NCBI GenBank assembly: GCA_016707885.1
Contig: JADJGU010000001.1
Location: forward strand, 248,001 to 312,000
Length of the DNA: 64,000 nt
Direction: 5' to 3'
Source: Sphingomonadales bacterium
GTDB lineage: Bacteria > Pseudomonadota > Alphaproteobacteria > Sphingomonadales > Sphingomonadaceae
In this document: in pieces, positions 42,613 through 53,201 of the stretch
Layout of the letters: each line of letters begins with the position of its first letter
How positions within the stretch are numbered: the first letter of the stretch is position 1
Notes under the pieces: generated by a model
Databases searched by the model: none
The model's input: the letters and a program-made list of their open reading frames with translations, nothing else
What the model was told of the DNA's origin: nothing
Position numbers and translations under genes: made by a program

Positions 42613-43503
42613 TCAAACCTTCAGCGAATCGTAGACCATTTCAACAAACATATCGGGCTTAATAAAACCATTCGGGTTCACGCCAAATCCATCCGCCGGC
42701 TTCATCGCCTTGACCTCTTCGAGCGACTTGCCCGCTTTCACCGCAGCCTCGACCTTGCCGACGATCGCCACCAGCATGTCGCGATAAGCAACAAGGTCCG
42801 CCTTGCTCGCCACCGCACCATGACCGGGTATGATTTTTGTATTGTCATCCGCCATCGCCAGCACCTTGTCAGCCGCCGCGATCACGCCGCGCACATCGCC
42901 ACCGCTGCTGCGATCGACAAAGGGAAAGCTCATCTTGTGGAAAAACAGGTCGCCCATGTGGATGACGTTCGACTTGGTCCAGTGGACGATGCTGTCGCCA
43001 TCGGTATGCGCGGGCGGGACGGAGATGACGCGCACCTCCTCGCCATTCAGATGCAGCTTCAGCCCCTCGGCATAGGTGATCACGGGTAGCGCGACCTTTG
43101 GGCTGGCCTTCACCTCGCCAAAAGGCGTGTTCTGGTCGCTTGCCATGCGCACGCGCACATTGTCGTGCGCCATGATCACGGCACCCGCCTTGCCGAAATT
43201 CTCGTTCCCACCGCTATGGTCTCCATGCCAGTGGGTGTTGACCAGAAACTTGACTGGGCTAGCACCCAGACCTGCGACCGCCGCCTGAATCTTTGGCGTT
43301 AGCGGTGCATATTGATCATCGATCAAAACCGTTCCGTCCTCGCCATGCGAGACGCCGATATTTCCGCCTGCCCCAAACAGCACCGAAACGCCTGGGGCCA
43401 GATTTTCGGCCTTCACTTCAACCTTGCTGAAATCCTGCTGGGCATAAAGTGTGCTGCCGACGACTGTGGTCAGCAGGGCAGCGGCAAACAGGCGCTTGAT
43501 CAT
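42613..43503 (-). CDS. periplasmic metallo-beta-lactamase-fold hydrolase
   Basis: A 296-residue protein with a signal peptide (about 1-21). The zinc motif NTHWHGDHSGG (HXHXDH) is near residue 93, followed by a later GDLFFHK and IIPGHGAV, the remaining ligand positions of the MBL fold. Such exported MBL proteins are common in sphingomonads; known relatives hydrolyse beta-lactams, lactones or related esters. The substrate here cannot be inferred. It lies in a minus-strand series with the TonB-C and lysozyme-like genes. Confidence 0.88.
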   Translation of the reverse strand: MIKRLFAAALLTTVVGSTLYAQQDFSKVEVKAENLAPGVSVLFGAGGNIGVSHGEDGTVLIDDQYAPLTPKIQAAVAGLGASPVKFLVNTHWHGDHSGGNENFGKAGAVIMAHDNVRVRMASDQNTPFGEVKASPKVALPVITYAEGLKLHLNGEEVRVISVPPAHTDGDSIVHWTKSNVIHMGDLFFHKMSFPFVDRSSGGDVRGVIAAADKVLAMADDNTKIIPGHGAVASKADLVAYRDMLVAIVGKVEAAVKAGKSLEEVKAMKPADGFGVNPNGFIKPDMFVEMVYDSLKV

Positions 43504-43524
43504 AACGACTCTCCTCAGATCGAA

Positions 43525-44712
43525 TTATTTCGCGCCTTCTAGCTTGATATCCCCTGCATCGGCGAGCAATTTCAGCAACACTGCCGCACCACATTGCTGC
43601 GACTTGGCCGTCTGACTGAACTTGCCGTCGGCGACGAATTTGCCGCGCTCATAATGGTTGGAAAAGCTCCACAAATAGGGAGTCGGCACGCCCAGCCCGC
43701 GATAGCCCAGCCCATTATAGGCCTCCAACCGGTACAGCGTGCGTTCGAGGCTCCAGTCGCTTTGCCCGACATAGCCGAGCAGCCGCAATGCGTCCTTGGC
43801 GCTCGATTCCCAATCCGACGGAGGCAGCCATTTGGTCGGGCGGCCGGCGGGAACCTGCCGTGTCCGCGCGGTCAGAGGAAAATCGCCATTGTGGAAATGC
43901 GCACGGAAATTGAAGCTCGCCTCCAGCCCATGGGTGACGGCGATAAAGTGCCAGGGCACTCCTGTTTGCGCCCCGACATTTTCATAACGATCCCGTGACT
44001 TGCGGATCAGAGCCATGTGCCAGTCGACCGTCTCCTGATATTGCGGACGCACGCTGAGCTTACGGAACATGCGGGCATATTCGCCCTTCAATGCTGCAAA
44101 TTCGCGCGACTTGCTGAGCGGTTTGTCGGGTTCGTCTTCTGCAACGACGGCGGCCTCGACCTTGGGTGGCAAGGCATCGGCTGCTGGCGGCGCGCCGGGC
44201 ACGAAGATGATCTCGCCCTGTCCTGTTTCGGGTTGTACCAGAAAGCGCTGCCGTTCCGGTAAAAAGGGTTTTAGGCCCAACTCGCCTAGGCCCAGTTTGA
44301 GTGCCTCGGGCAGTTCATGCTGGTTCTGGTGCAGTTCAGCGAGCAGTTCCCCTGCCTGATCCGCGAACTGGACGTCGATGGTTTCGCTGCGGTCTATCAG
44401 CGCGACCAAGCGGGGCATGGCGAACTGGTACAGCGAATCCGCAACATCGGCGAGCGATTGCCCTTTTCGCGTTTCCAATGGAGATTTGGGGAAGCCTCTG
44501 CGATCAGCCTCGCGCTCGAGCTGAACAACGGATTCAGCAATGCGCAGATAGTTCAACGGCTTGCGCGGGATCAGATCGATGACCTGTTTCGGGAGCTCCA
44601 GACCGAGGATGCGCGCGTCTTGAGCGCGCGCATGTGAGCCCATGATCGATGCAATCAGTCCACCACCAGCTAGCCGGAGAATATCCCTTTTGTCGAAACT
44701 ATTGCCCGCCAT
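43525..44712 (-). CDS. putative lysozyme-like exported protein
   Basis: A 395-residue protein. The N-terminus KRDILRLAGGGLIASIMGSHARAQ resembles a Tat-type leader with KR in place of RR. The C-terminal 180 residues (VPWHFIAVTHGLEASFNFRAH..., LTARTRQVPAGRP, LEAYNGLGYRGLG, PYLWSFSNHYERGKFV) match a widespread lysozyme-like domain seen in phage endolysins and bacterial wall enzymes, with Glu in HGLEASF as a probable catalytic acid. The assignment is by pattern memory and is moderately certain. The middle is linker-like, Pro/Ala/Glu-rich. It precedes the MBL gene by 21 bases. Confidence 0.65.
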   Translation of the reverse strand: MAGNSFDKRDILRLAGGGLIASIMGSHARAQDARILGLELPKQVIDLIPRKPLNYLRIAESVVQLEREADRRGFPKSPLETRKGQSLADVADSLYQFAMPRLVALIDRSETIDVQFADQAGELLAELHQNQHELPEALKLGLGELGLKPFLPERQRFLVQPETGQGEIIFVPGAPPAADALPPKVEAAVVAEDEPDKPLSKSREFAALKGEYARMFRKLSVRPQYQETVDWHMALIRKSRDRYENVGAQTGVPWHFIAVTHGLEASFNFRAHFHNGDFPLTARTRQVPAGRPTKWLPPSDWESSAKDALRLLGYVGQSDWSLERTLYRLEAYNGLGYRGLGVPTPYLWSFSNHYERGKFVADGKFSQTAKSQQCGAAVLLKLLADAGDIKLEGAK

Positions 44713-44795
44713 CGACTCGCTCCTGTCGGGGCGAGCATAACATTGGACATAGGGCGAGTCTTGCCCGCGCCGGTAGATTTTACTCGGCTAATTCT

Positions 44796-44893
44796 CCCCT
44801 CCCGCTTGCGGGAGGGGCCGGGGGAGGGCCTGAAAGGTGGGAAGGCTCGCTTCGCTCGCTCCCTCCCCTAGCCCCTCCCGTAAACGGGAGGGG
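44796..44893. repeat. composite palindromic repeat, copy C (CCCCTCCCG type)
   Basis: Two perfect palindromes bracket the element: CCCCTCCCGC-tt-GCGGGAGGGG at 44796-44817 and CCCCTCCCGT-aa-ACGGGAGGGG at 44872-44893. Between them lie GGGGGAGGG and CCCTCCCC arms around a short GCTCGC-ttc-GCTCGC stretch. The plan of outer hairpins plus an inner inverted repeat is shared with the copies at 12.8 and 57.6 kb. It ends three bases before the dnaJ stop codon and may help end the dnaKJ transcript. Confidence 0.75.
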
Positions 44894-44895
44894 GA

Positions 44896-46026
44896 CTATT
44901 CGGTGAGATCGTCCCAGAATTCTTTGACCTTGTCGAAGAAACCCCGCGATTGCGGGCATTCCTCGCCAGTCTCGGTTTCGCGGAATTCGCAGAGCAATTC
45001 CTTTTGCCGTGCGGTTAATCTTGTCGGGGTCTCGACGTCGATCTGGATGACAAGGTCGCCCCTGCCGCGTCCTTGCAACACCGGCATGCCCGCACCGCGG
45101 ACGCGGAGCTGCTTGCCCGACTGGATGCCTTCGGGGATATTGACGCTGTGCTTACTGCCGTCAGGGCCGGGAATTTCGATTTCGCCGCCCAGCGCCGCTT
45201 TGGTGAAGCTGATCGGCGCGCGGCAGAACAGCGTCGTGCCATCGCGTTCGAACACCTTGTGGCGGGCGATGTGCATGAAGATGTAGAGGTCGCCTGCCGG
45301 CGCGCCATTGGGCCCAGCCTCGCCCTTGCCAGCGACGCGGATGCGGGTGCCTTCGTCGACGCCGGGGGGAATATTGACTTCGATCTTTTGCCGTTCATCG
45401 ACACGACCTTCGCCGCCGCACTTGCGGCACGGGTCTTCGATGACCTCACCGCGACCATGGCAGGTCGGGCAGGTGCGTTCGACGACGAAAAAGCCTTGCT
45501 GCGCCCGCACCTTGCCATGCCCGCCGCATAAATTGCAGCCTCGCGAACTGGTGCCGGGTTTTGCGCCTGTGCCATCACAATCGCCACATTTCGCCGCAAC
45601 ATCGATCGCGATTTCGGTGGTGCGCCCGTGAAATGCCTCTTCGAGGCTGATTTCAAGGTCATAGCGCAGATCGGCGCCGCGCACCGGCCCGCGCTGTCGC
45701 CCGCCGCCAAAGGCGTCGCCGAAAAAGCTCTCAAAAATGTCGGAGAAATCACCAAAGCCAGCGCCGCCGCGTCCGCCGCCATTGCCCATCCCGCCATTTT
45801 CGAACGCCGCCTTGCCGAACCGGTCATAAGCTGCGCGTTTTTGCGGGTCCTTCAGGACATCATAGGCTTCGTTGATGGCCTTGAACTTGGCTTCGGATTT
45901 GTCGCATCCCGGATTACGATCCGGATGGCATTCCATGGCCAAGCGCCGATAGGCGGTCTTCAGCGTCTTTTCATCCGCCGTCCGCTCTACTTCGAGCAAT
46001 TCATAATAATCGATATCGAGGCTCAC
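44896..46026 (-). CDS. dnaJ: chaperone protein DnaJ
   Basis: A 376-residue Hsp40. The J domain (1-70) has the HPD motif in ECHPDRNPG, a Gly/Phe-rich linker (about 75-105) follows, and then the four CxxCxGxG zinc repeats (CGDCDGTG, CNLCGGHG, CPTCHGRG, CRKCGGEG) and the C-terminal substrate domains. It stimulates the DnaK ATPase and delivers unfolded proteins. The start is GTG 46026, well supported by GGAGG eight bases upstream. It lies 67 bases downstream of dnaK and should share its heat-shock promoter. Confidence 0.96.
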   Translation of the reverse strand: MSLDIDYYELLEVERTADEKTLKTAYRRLAMECHPDRNPGCDKSEAKFKAINEAYDVLKDPQKRAAYDRFGKAAFENGGMGNGGGRGGAGFGDFSDIFESFFGDAFGGGRQRGPVRGADLRYDLEISLEEAFHGRTTEIAIDVAAKCGDCDGTGAKPGTSSRGCNLCGGHGKVRAQQGFFVVERTCPTCHGRGEVIEDPCRKCGGEGRVDERQKIEVNIPPGVDEGTRIRVAGKGEAGPNGAPAGDLYIFMHIARHKVFERDGTTLFCRAPISFTKAALGGEIEIPGPDGSKHSVNIPEGIQSGKQLRVRGAGMPVLQGRGRGDLVIQIDVETPTRLTARQKELLCEFRETETGEECPQSRGFFDKVKEFWDDLTE

Positions 46027-46093
46027 GACCGACGTCCCTCCGTTCGTTGACCGCCACCCCGCGCAAAGCAGAAGTGACGGTCACCGATAATCA

Positions 46094-47998
<1,905 letters not shown>

Positions 47999-48079
47999 TA
48001 CAAATTACCCCGATAACTAAATTAGCCCTGTTTTTGGCGAGCAGCCCTATCAGGCACTGCAGCCAAACATGCGAGGGCG

Positions 48080-48107
48080 ATATAGGTGGCAAATTGCTTG
48101 GCACAAG
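48080..48107 (-). promoter_or_regulatory. RpoH-type promoter for dnaKJ
   Basis: Read on the minus strand: CTTG (48107-48104), a 17-base spacer, then CCTATAT (48086-48080), matching the alphaproteobacterial heat-shock consensus CTTG-N17/18-CYTATNT exactly in both boxes. The dnaK start at 47998 is about 80 bases downstream. The -35 and -10 are the same as at grpE. I see no CIRCE palindrome here. Confidence 0.7.
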
Positions 48108-48182
48108 GCTTCGCCCGGCTTACATTGTCAAAAAGGCGGGCAATGCCCCGTTTCAGAACGAAAAAGTCGAACCGGAAAGATT

Positions 48183-48674
48183 ATGACAATGCTGAACATG
48201 CGCGCACGATTGGGACTATTTGCCGCTCCGTTGCTGGTAGCCGTTCTGGCAAGCTGCGGCCCCACACCGCAACTTCGCGTCCACGACGCGGTGGTCAAGC
48301 TGAACCCGGTCGATAGCAATCCGTCGGCCATGTATTTCACGATCCGAGGCGGGCCTAAGGACGTCTATCTGATGTCGGTCACCTCGCGTTCGGTGCTGCG
48401 CACCGAAATGCACGAGAGCAAGGTCGATCCCAAGACCGGCGCGATGACGATGCGTCCGCTGACCCGCGTTTTCATCCCGGCAGATGGCAAGGTCGAATTC
48501 AAGCGCGGCGGCAAGCATGTGATGGTCTGGGGTGTCAATCTGGTCGGTCGGCGGCTGGGCGAAATGGAGACGCAATTCCTGTTTTCAAACAATGAACGCA
48601 TCCTGGTCAAAGCCCGTGTCGAGGAAATGGACGGCCGCGAACCCGACGAGAAGACAGGCCACAATAACCACTGA
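48183..48674 (+). CDS. PCuAC-type copper chaperone lipoprotein (DUF461)
   Basis: A 163-residue protein. The N-terminal signal peptide ends at the lipobox LASC (about residue 24), predicting a lipid anchor. The copper-binding pattern of the PCuAC family is seen as MHES, then AMTM, then KHVM, that is the H(M)X10MX21HXM arrangement in modified form. PCuAC proteins hand copper(I) to cytochrome oxidase. ATG 48183 and 48189 are both possible. The stop overlaps the next start (TGATG), so it heads an operon. Confidence 0.85.
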   Translation: MTMLNMRARLGLFAAPLLVAVLASCGPTPQLRVHDAVVKLNPVDSNPSAMYFTIRGGPKDVYLMSVTSRSVLRTEMHESKVDPKTGAMTMRPLTRVFIPADGKVEFKRGGKHVMVWGVNLVGRRLGEMETQFLFSNNERILVKARVEEMDGREPDEKTGHNNH

Positions 48675-49159
48675 TGTTTGGTCCGCACCCATCAGGACGG
48701 CCCATGACAGCGCGCGAGATCAAGCTCGCGCGCTCGGTTTTCCACGATGCCATCGATTATGAAAAGGTGCGCATCCACAAACGCAAATGGTGGTGGTTCC
48801 AGCCGCGCAAGATCACCATGGCACCCGACGGGCATTTATGGTTCCACCCCGATAGCGATCTGTTCTGCGACGATTTCTGCGACCGCGATCTTGGCCTGCA
48901 GGGGCTCTTCATTCACGAACTGGTCCATGTCTGGCAGCACCAGCAGGGCATTTTCTTGCCGCTGAAGCGCCACCCGTTCAGCAACTACAACTATGCCCTG
49001 AAGCCCGGCTGGATGCTGGAGCGCTATGGCATCGAGCAGCAGGCAGAAATCGTCCGCCACTATTTCCTTTTGAAGAACAAGGCGAAAGTTCCGGGCGCGC
49101 CTCCTTTGGAGCAATATGAGGGCGTGCTGCCCTTTGCCAAACAGGCGACCGCGAAATGA
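48674..49159 (+). CDS. putative HExxH metalloprotein ('vgr-related' type)
   Basis: A 161-residue cytosolic-looking protein whose key motif is HELVHVWQHQQG (near residue 81), a zinc-binding HExxH of the type seen in DUF4157 proteins. The acidic CDDFCDRD precedes it. Related sphingomonad proteins are often labelled 'vgr related', a name without functional proof. The third metal ligand is not clear, so peptidase activity is unproven. It starts at ATG 48674, overlapping the copper chaperone stop, and its stop overlaps the next start. Confidence 0.7.
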   Translation: MFGPHPSGRPMTAREIKLARSVFHDAIDYEKVRIHKRKWWWFQPRKITMAPDGHLWFHPDSDLFCDDFCDRDLGLQGLFIHELVHVWQHQQGIFLPLKRHPFSNYNYALKPGWMLERYGIEQQAEIVRHYFLLKNKAKVPGAPPLEQYEGVLPFAKQATAK

Positions 49160-49734
49160 TGTCGCAGTTCGAATTCATCTTCTCGCTCTACAGCCTGTTG
49201 CTGGGTCTTTCCCTCGTCGAGCTGTTGTCTGGGCTGGGCAGGACGGTGAAGGCGCGGCTGCATGTCGATGAAGAGGCAATGGCCGGATATCGTATCGGTT
49301 GGCTAACGCCGTTGCTCGGCCTGTTCGTAATGCTCGACCTCCTGTCCTTCTGGGGGGCGGCCTGGGCGGTGCGTGACATCATTGCCGTATCGGGCGGCTG
49401 GATGATGGGGACGATGCTGTTCGCAAGCGCCTATTACCTCGCCGCCCATCTGGTTTTCCCTGAAAGCATCCCGAAAAACGGCAATCTGGACCCGCATTAC
49501 TTCCATGTCCGGCGGATAGTATTGGGGATGCTATTCGCCTTGCTGGTCGTGCAACTGACTTTCTATCTTACCAACCCGGCTCTTTCGGCGCGACTGGTCA
49601 ATCCCACTGCTCTGGTCCTGACTGCGGTTCTGGTAGCGCTGATGACGGCGGCATTTTTCGTCAAATCTAAAGCCATGAACATCGCGGTCCTGATCGCGCT
49701 GATCATTCGCTATGCTGCGGTCTATCTGATCTGA
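49159..49734 (+). CDS. hypothetical multi-pass membrane protein
   Basis: A 191-residue hydrophobic protein with five or six helices (near 5-25, 45-68, 75-97, 117-138, 145-163 and 168-190) and no large soluble part. Adjacent ATGs at 49156 and 49159 are possible starts; both overlap the preceding stop. I recognise no family. It is the third gene of the copper chaperone/HExxH operon, so it may function with them at the inner membrane, which is inference only. Confidence 0.65.
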   Translation: MSQFEFIFSLYSLLLGLSLVELLSGLGRTVKARLHVDEEAMAGYRIGWLTPLLGLFVMLDLLSFWGAAWAVRDIIAVSGGWMMGTMLFASAYYLAAHLVFPESIPKNGNLDPHYFHVRRIVLGMLFALLVVQLTFYLTNPALSARLVNPTALVLTAVLVALMTAAFFVKSKAMNIAVLIALIIRYAAVYLI

Positions 49735-49826
49735 CATTCGACCGCGCAGCGGCTTGCACCAACAAGTTTCATTTGATACCAAATGCGCAGAGGTGGCCCA
49801 ACCCGCACCTCGCCCAAGAGACTTCC

Positions 49827-50984
49827 ATGAAACTTGAAGATTTTGGCCTCAGCGCAGAGCGTGGCTACCTCTCAACCCATGAAATCGATGAAATTTCGTT
49901 GCCCGATAGCTTCGTCGAAATGCTGGATGCAGCCGCCAGCCTGTCGGACCTGATTACTTCAGGCCGCGTGCGCCATTTCCTGAAACAGGTTGGCCATCCC
50001 GACATGGCAACCTTCCTCGCCAGTGCCAGCAACGAACAGGTGCGCACGGCAATGGTCCACTATAGCTTCCTCGTTCAGGCCTATGTCTGGGGAGAGGCCG
50101 AGGCGCCGACAACCTTGCCCGCGAACCTCGCCATCCCCATCTACGCGATAGGCGACCATCTGGGCCTGCCGCCCTTGCTTCCCTATTCAGGCTATGTGCT
50201 CGACAACTGGTATCGCCTCGACAAGTCGGACGGTATCAGCCTCGACAATATCGCGATGCACCAGAATTTCCTTGGCGGTCAGGACGAGAACTGGTTCGTC
50301 CTTGTCCATGTCGCGATCGAAGCCGAAGCAGGTCGCGCACTGCAGCTGGCGACCGAACTGGTCGAGGCCTCGGCGCAGCACGACGCTAAAAAGGTCGAGC
50401 AACTGCTGACCGACATGAACAGCGTCTGGAATGCGATGAACGCGCATTTCGATCGCATGCCCGAACGTTGCGATCCCTATATCTATTACCAGCGCGTGCG
50501 CCCTTACATCCACGGCTGGAAGAACAATCCGGCGATGCCCGAAGGGCTAGTCTATGAAGGCGTCTCGAAGTTTGCCGGCAAACCACAGGCATTTCGTGGA
50601 CAGACCGGTTCGCAAAGCTCGATTGTTCCGGCAATGGACGGGCTGTTCCAGGTGGTGCACGAAAGCGATCCGCTTCGGGAGTTTCTCGATGAACTCCACC
50701 AATACCGCCCGCCACAGCACCGCGCCTTTATCGATGCGGTTCGTGAGGCCAGCACGTTGCGCGATTTTGCCAAGACACAGGGCCAGTCGGTCAAGGATGC
50801 GTTCAACGCCTGTGTCGAACAGGTCGCGCGCTTCCGCACTCGGCACCTCGAATATGCGGCGAGCTATATCAACAAGCAGGCGTCGTCGGGCACAGGCAAC
50901 GATACCGATGTCGGCACCGGCGGCACGCCGTTCATGAAATACCTCAAAAAGCACCGCGACGAAAATCGCGCGCAGACGATTTAA
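49827..50984 (+). CDS. indoleamine 2,3-dioxygenase family protein
   Basis: A 385-residue heme dioxygenase. GLVYEGVSKFAGKPQAFRG near 240-258, GQTGSQSSIVPAMD (258-271), RPPQHRAFI and the proximal heme ligand His340 in RTRHLEYAASYI, followed by GTGGTPFMKYLKKHR, align well with human IDO1. IDO opens the indole ring of tryptophan to N-formylkynurenine. Bacterial members are less common than the unrelated tryptophan dioxygenase TDO and may have other substrates. ATG 49827 is chosen because conserved sequence starts right after it. No kynurenine-pathway genes are nearby. Confidence 0.9.
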   Translation: MKLEDFGLSAERGYLSTHEIDEISLPDSFVEMLDAAASLSDLITSGRVRHFLKQVGHPDMATFLASASNEQVRTAMVHYSFLVQAYVWGEAEAPTTLPANLAIPIYAIGDHLGLPPLLPYSGYVLDNWYRLDKSDGISLDNIAMHQNFLGGQDENWFVLVHVAIEAEAGRALQLATELVEASAQHDAKKVEQLLTDMNSVWNAMNAHFDRMPERCDPYIYYQRVRPYIHGWKNNPAMPEGLVYEGVSKFAGKPQAFRGQTGSQSSIVPAMDGLFQVVHESDPLREFLDELHQYRPPQHRAFIDAVREASTLRDFAKTQGQSVKDAFNACVEQVARFRTRHLEYAASYINKQASSGTGNDTDVGTGGTPFMKYLKKHRDENRAQTI

Positions 50985-51003
50985 ATAGGGACTGTCCCAA
51001 TGT

Positions 51004-52422
51004 TTAGGCCGGTTGGGGCAACAGCCCCAGCCGGTCGCGCGACAGCCAGCGGACCAGCACCAGTGCGGCAACAATACCAAGTCCGATGGCAAGCCCGATC
51101 CAGATACCGACGCCTTCCATATTTTGGTAAAAGGCCAGCCAAGCGCCCACGCCAATCCCGATAACCCAATAGCCAAATGCGGCAAACAACATCGGCCAGG
51201 TCGTGTCCTGCAAGCCACGCAACATACCCGTGCCGACTACCTGCGCACCATCGACGATCTGGAAGACCGCCGCTACCAGAAGAAACTGAACTGCCAGCCG
51301 TAGCACCTCTTCATTCTGCACCTTATCCGGCTCGAGAAACAGCCCGGCCAACGTGCCCGGCATTGCCCAGATGACCAACGCCATGGCCGTCATGAAGCCA
51401 ACGCCCAGCGCATAGGCCGTCCACCCTGCGCGGCGAATGGCTTCGGGATCGCGGCGACCATAGCCGAGCCCGACACGGACCGTCGCTGCCTGCCCCAAGC
51501 CCATCGGCACCATGAAAGTCATCGAGGCGATCTGGATAGCTACTGCATGCGCCGCTGCCGCTTCGGTGCTGATATAGCCCATCAGGAAGACTGCGGCGGC
51601 GAATACCATCGCCTCAAAACCCATATGCAATCCGATCGGCAAACCCAGTTTCCAGATAGTCGCAAAACGCTGCCAATCGGCGCGCCACCAGCGGCCGAGC
51701 AGATGGTAGCGTCGAAAACGGGGATGGATGTAAAGCACCGCACACAGGAACAGGAACTGGAACAGGCTGGTAAGCGAACTGCCCACGCCTGCGCCAAACA
51801 GGCCCCATTTGGGTAGACCGAAATGGCCGAAAATAAGACCGTAATTGACGACGGCATTGACGATGACTGCTGCAGCACCCGCAACCATGGTCCAGCGCGG
51901 CAGTCCAAGCGCGGCCATGACCCCCCGTATCGCGACCACGCCGAGAGCAGGCCAGATTTGCCACATTAACGCGCGAACGAAGACCCCGGTATCGACCGCG
52001 AGTTGTTTGGGCTGTCCTGCCCATTCGAGCATCGCACCCGTGTTCCACAAGATCATCCAGATCGGGAACGATACCGCCGTCGCCGCCCACAAAGACTGGC
52101 GGAAACTTCGCCTGACATCGCGCACCGAATGGGCTTTGCGCCCAAGTTCTGCCGCCATCAGTGGCGAAGCGGCGACCACGATGCCGATGCCGATCAACAG
52201 CATCGCAATAACAATCCCCGACCCCATCGCTGATGCCGCCAAAGCCCCGGGGCCCAGCCGCGCGAGCAGGAACACGTCGGTCGAATTGATCAACACCATC
52301 GTTATATTGGTGAGTATCAGCGGCCAGGCGAGCGCCAGCGTCGCGCGAAGCTCATCGCGCCAGGGGGACTGGCGGTCCAATGCGGTTGCCGCTGTAGCCA
52401 TGGCGTTCGAATAGCCCAGCAT
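51004..52422 (-). CDS. MATE family efflux transporter
   Basis: A 472-residue inner-membrane protein with twelve helices in two halves. LAWPLILTNITMVLINSTDVFLLARLG opens the first bundle, and the mirrored second bundle begins around residue 250 (GLPIGLHMGFEAMVFAAAV). These are NorM-like, sodium- or proton-driven exporters of cationic drugs or metabolites. MATAATALDRQ at 52401 is an alternative start. It converges with the IDO gene. Confidence 0.92.
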   Translation of the reverse strand: MLGYSNAMATAATALDRQSPWRDELRATLALAWPLILTNITMVLINSTDVFLLARLGPGALAASAMGSGIVIAMLLIGIGIVVAASPLMAAELGRKAHSVRDVRRSFRQSLWAATAVSFPIWMILWNTGAMLEWAGQPKQLAVDTGVFVRALMWQIWPALGVVAIRGVMAALGLPRWTMVAGAAAVIVNAVVNYGLIFGHFGLPKWGLFGAGVGSSLTSLFQFLFLCAVLYIHPRFRRYHLLGRWWRADWQRFATIWKLGLPIGLHMGFEAMVFAAAVFLMGYISTEAAAAHAVAIQIASMTFMVPMGLGQAATVRVGLGYGRRDPEAIRRAGWTAYALGVGFMTAMALVIWAMPGTLAGLFLEPDKVQNEEVLRLAVQFLLVAAVFQIVDGAQVVGTGMLRGLQDTTWPMLFAAFGYWVIGIGVGAWLAFYQNMEGVGIWIGLAIGLGIVAALVLVRWLSRDRLGLLPQPA

Positions 52423-52526
52423 TTACGGTGCGGCTAGTGCAGGAAATGCTTCCCGCTTTCCGGCTTGCGCTTTTGTTCGCGCTGTCACAAAAGCGCAACA
52501 TTGGGGGATGGCAAAAAGGACTATAA

Positions 52527-53195
52527 GTGACTGCCCCGAAACGCATTCAGGAAAATCTGACCGCCGCTGTTGAACGCCGTCTATTGAACTGGATTTGCGC
52601 GCGCCTGCCACTTTGGTGGACGCCCGACCGGCTGACGGCGCTCGGCTTTTTCGGGGCCATCCTGATCTCCGCTGGCTATATTGCGAGCAATTGGGGCCGC
52701 GACTGGTTGTGGCTTTCCGTCTTTGGCTATTGCCTCAACTGGTTCGGTGATTCGCTCGATGGCAGCGTCGCCCGCTATCGTAAAATCGAACGACCCAATT
52801 ATGGCTATTTCATCGACCACAGCCTTGATGCGCTCGCCAATACCATCTTCATTCTTGGCATGGGGTTGAGCCCCTATATGCGGATGGACACCGCTTTGTT
52901 CGGCTTGGCCGGTTATTTGCTGCTGTCGATCCACACCTTCATTTCAGCCAAAGTCAGCGGCGTGATGAACCTGACCTATTTGGGTGGCGGACCAACCGAG
53001 GTGCGGATGATGCTGATTGTCCTGACGATCTGCATGTTCGTTTTCGGACCAGAGGCGAACATTCACTGGCCTGTAGCGAACCAGATGTTCTCTCCCTTTG
53101 ACATTTTCGCGGTGGTGCTGGGTATTTTGTTAACAGGCGTTTTCGTGTTCCACACGACGCGGTCAGGCATAGATTTGTTCCGAAAGGGAAATTGA
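52527..53195 (+). CDS. CDP-alcohol phosphatidyltransferase family protein
   Basis: A 222-residue membrane enzyme with the diagnostic motif D(x2)DG(x2)AR(x8)G(x3)D(x3)D spelled out in DSLDGSVARYRK...YGYFIDHSLD near residue 75. Six or so helices surround it. It transfers an alcohol head group to CDP-diacylglycerol or a similar CDP-linked donor in phospholipid or related synthesis; the acceptor cannot be told. The start is GTG 52527 with AAGGA seven bases upstream. Confidence 0.88.
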   Translation: MTAPKRIQENLTAAVERRLLNWICARLPLWWTPDRLTALGFFGAILISAGYIASNWGRDWLWLSVFGYCLNWFGDSLDGSVARYRKIERPNYGYFIDHSLDALANTIFILGMGLSPYMRMDTALFGLAGYLLLSIHTFISAKVSGVMNLTYLGGGPTEVRMMLIVLTICMFVFGPEANIHWPVANQMFSPFDIFAVVLGILLTGVFVFHTTRSGIDLFRKGN

Positions 53196-53201
53196 ACCCG
53201 C

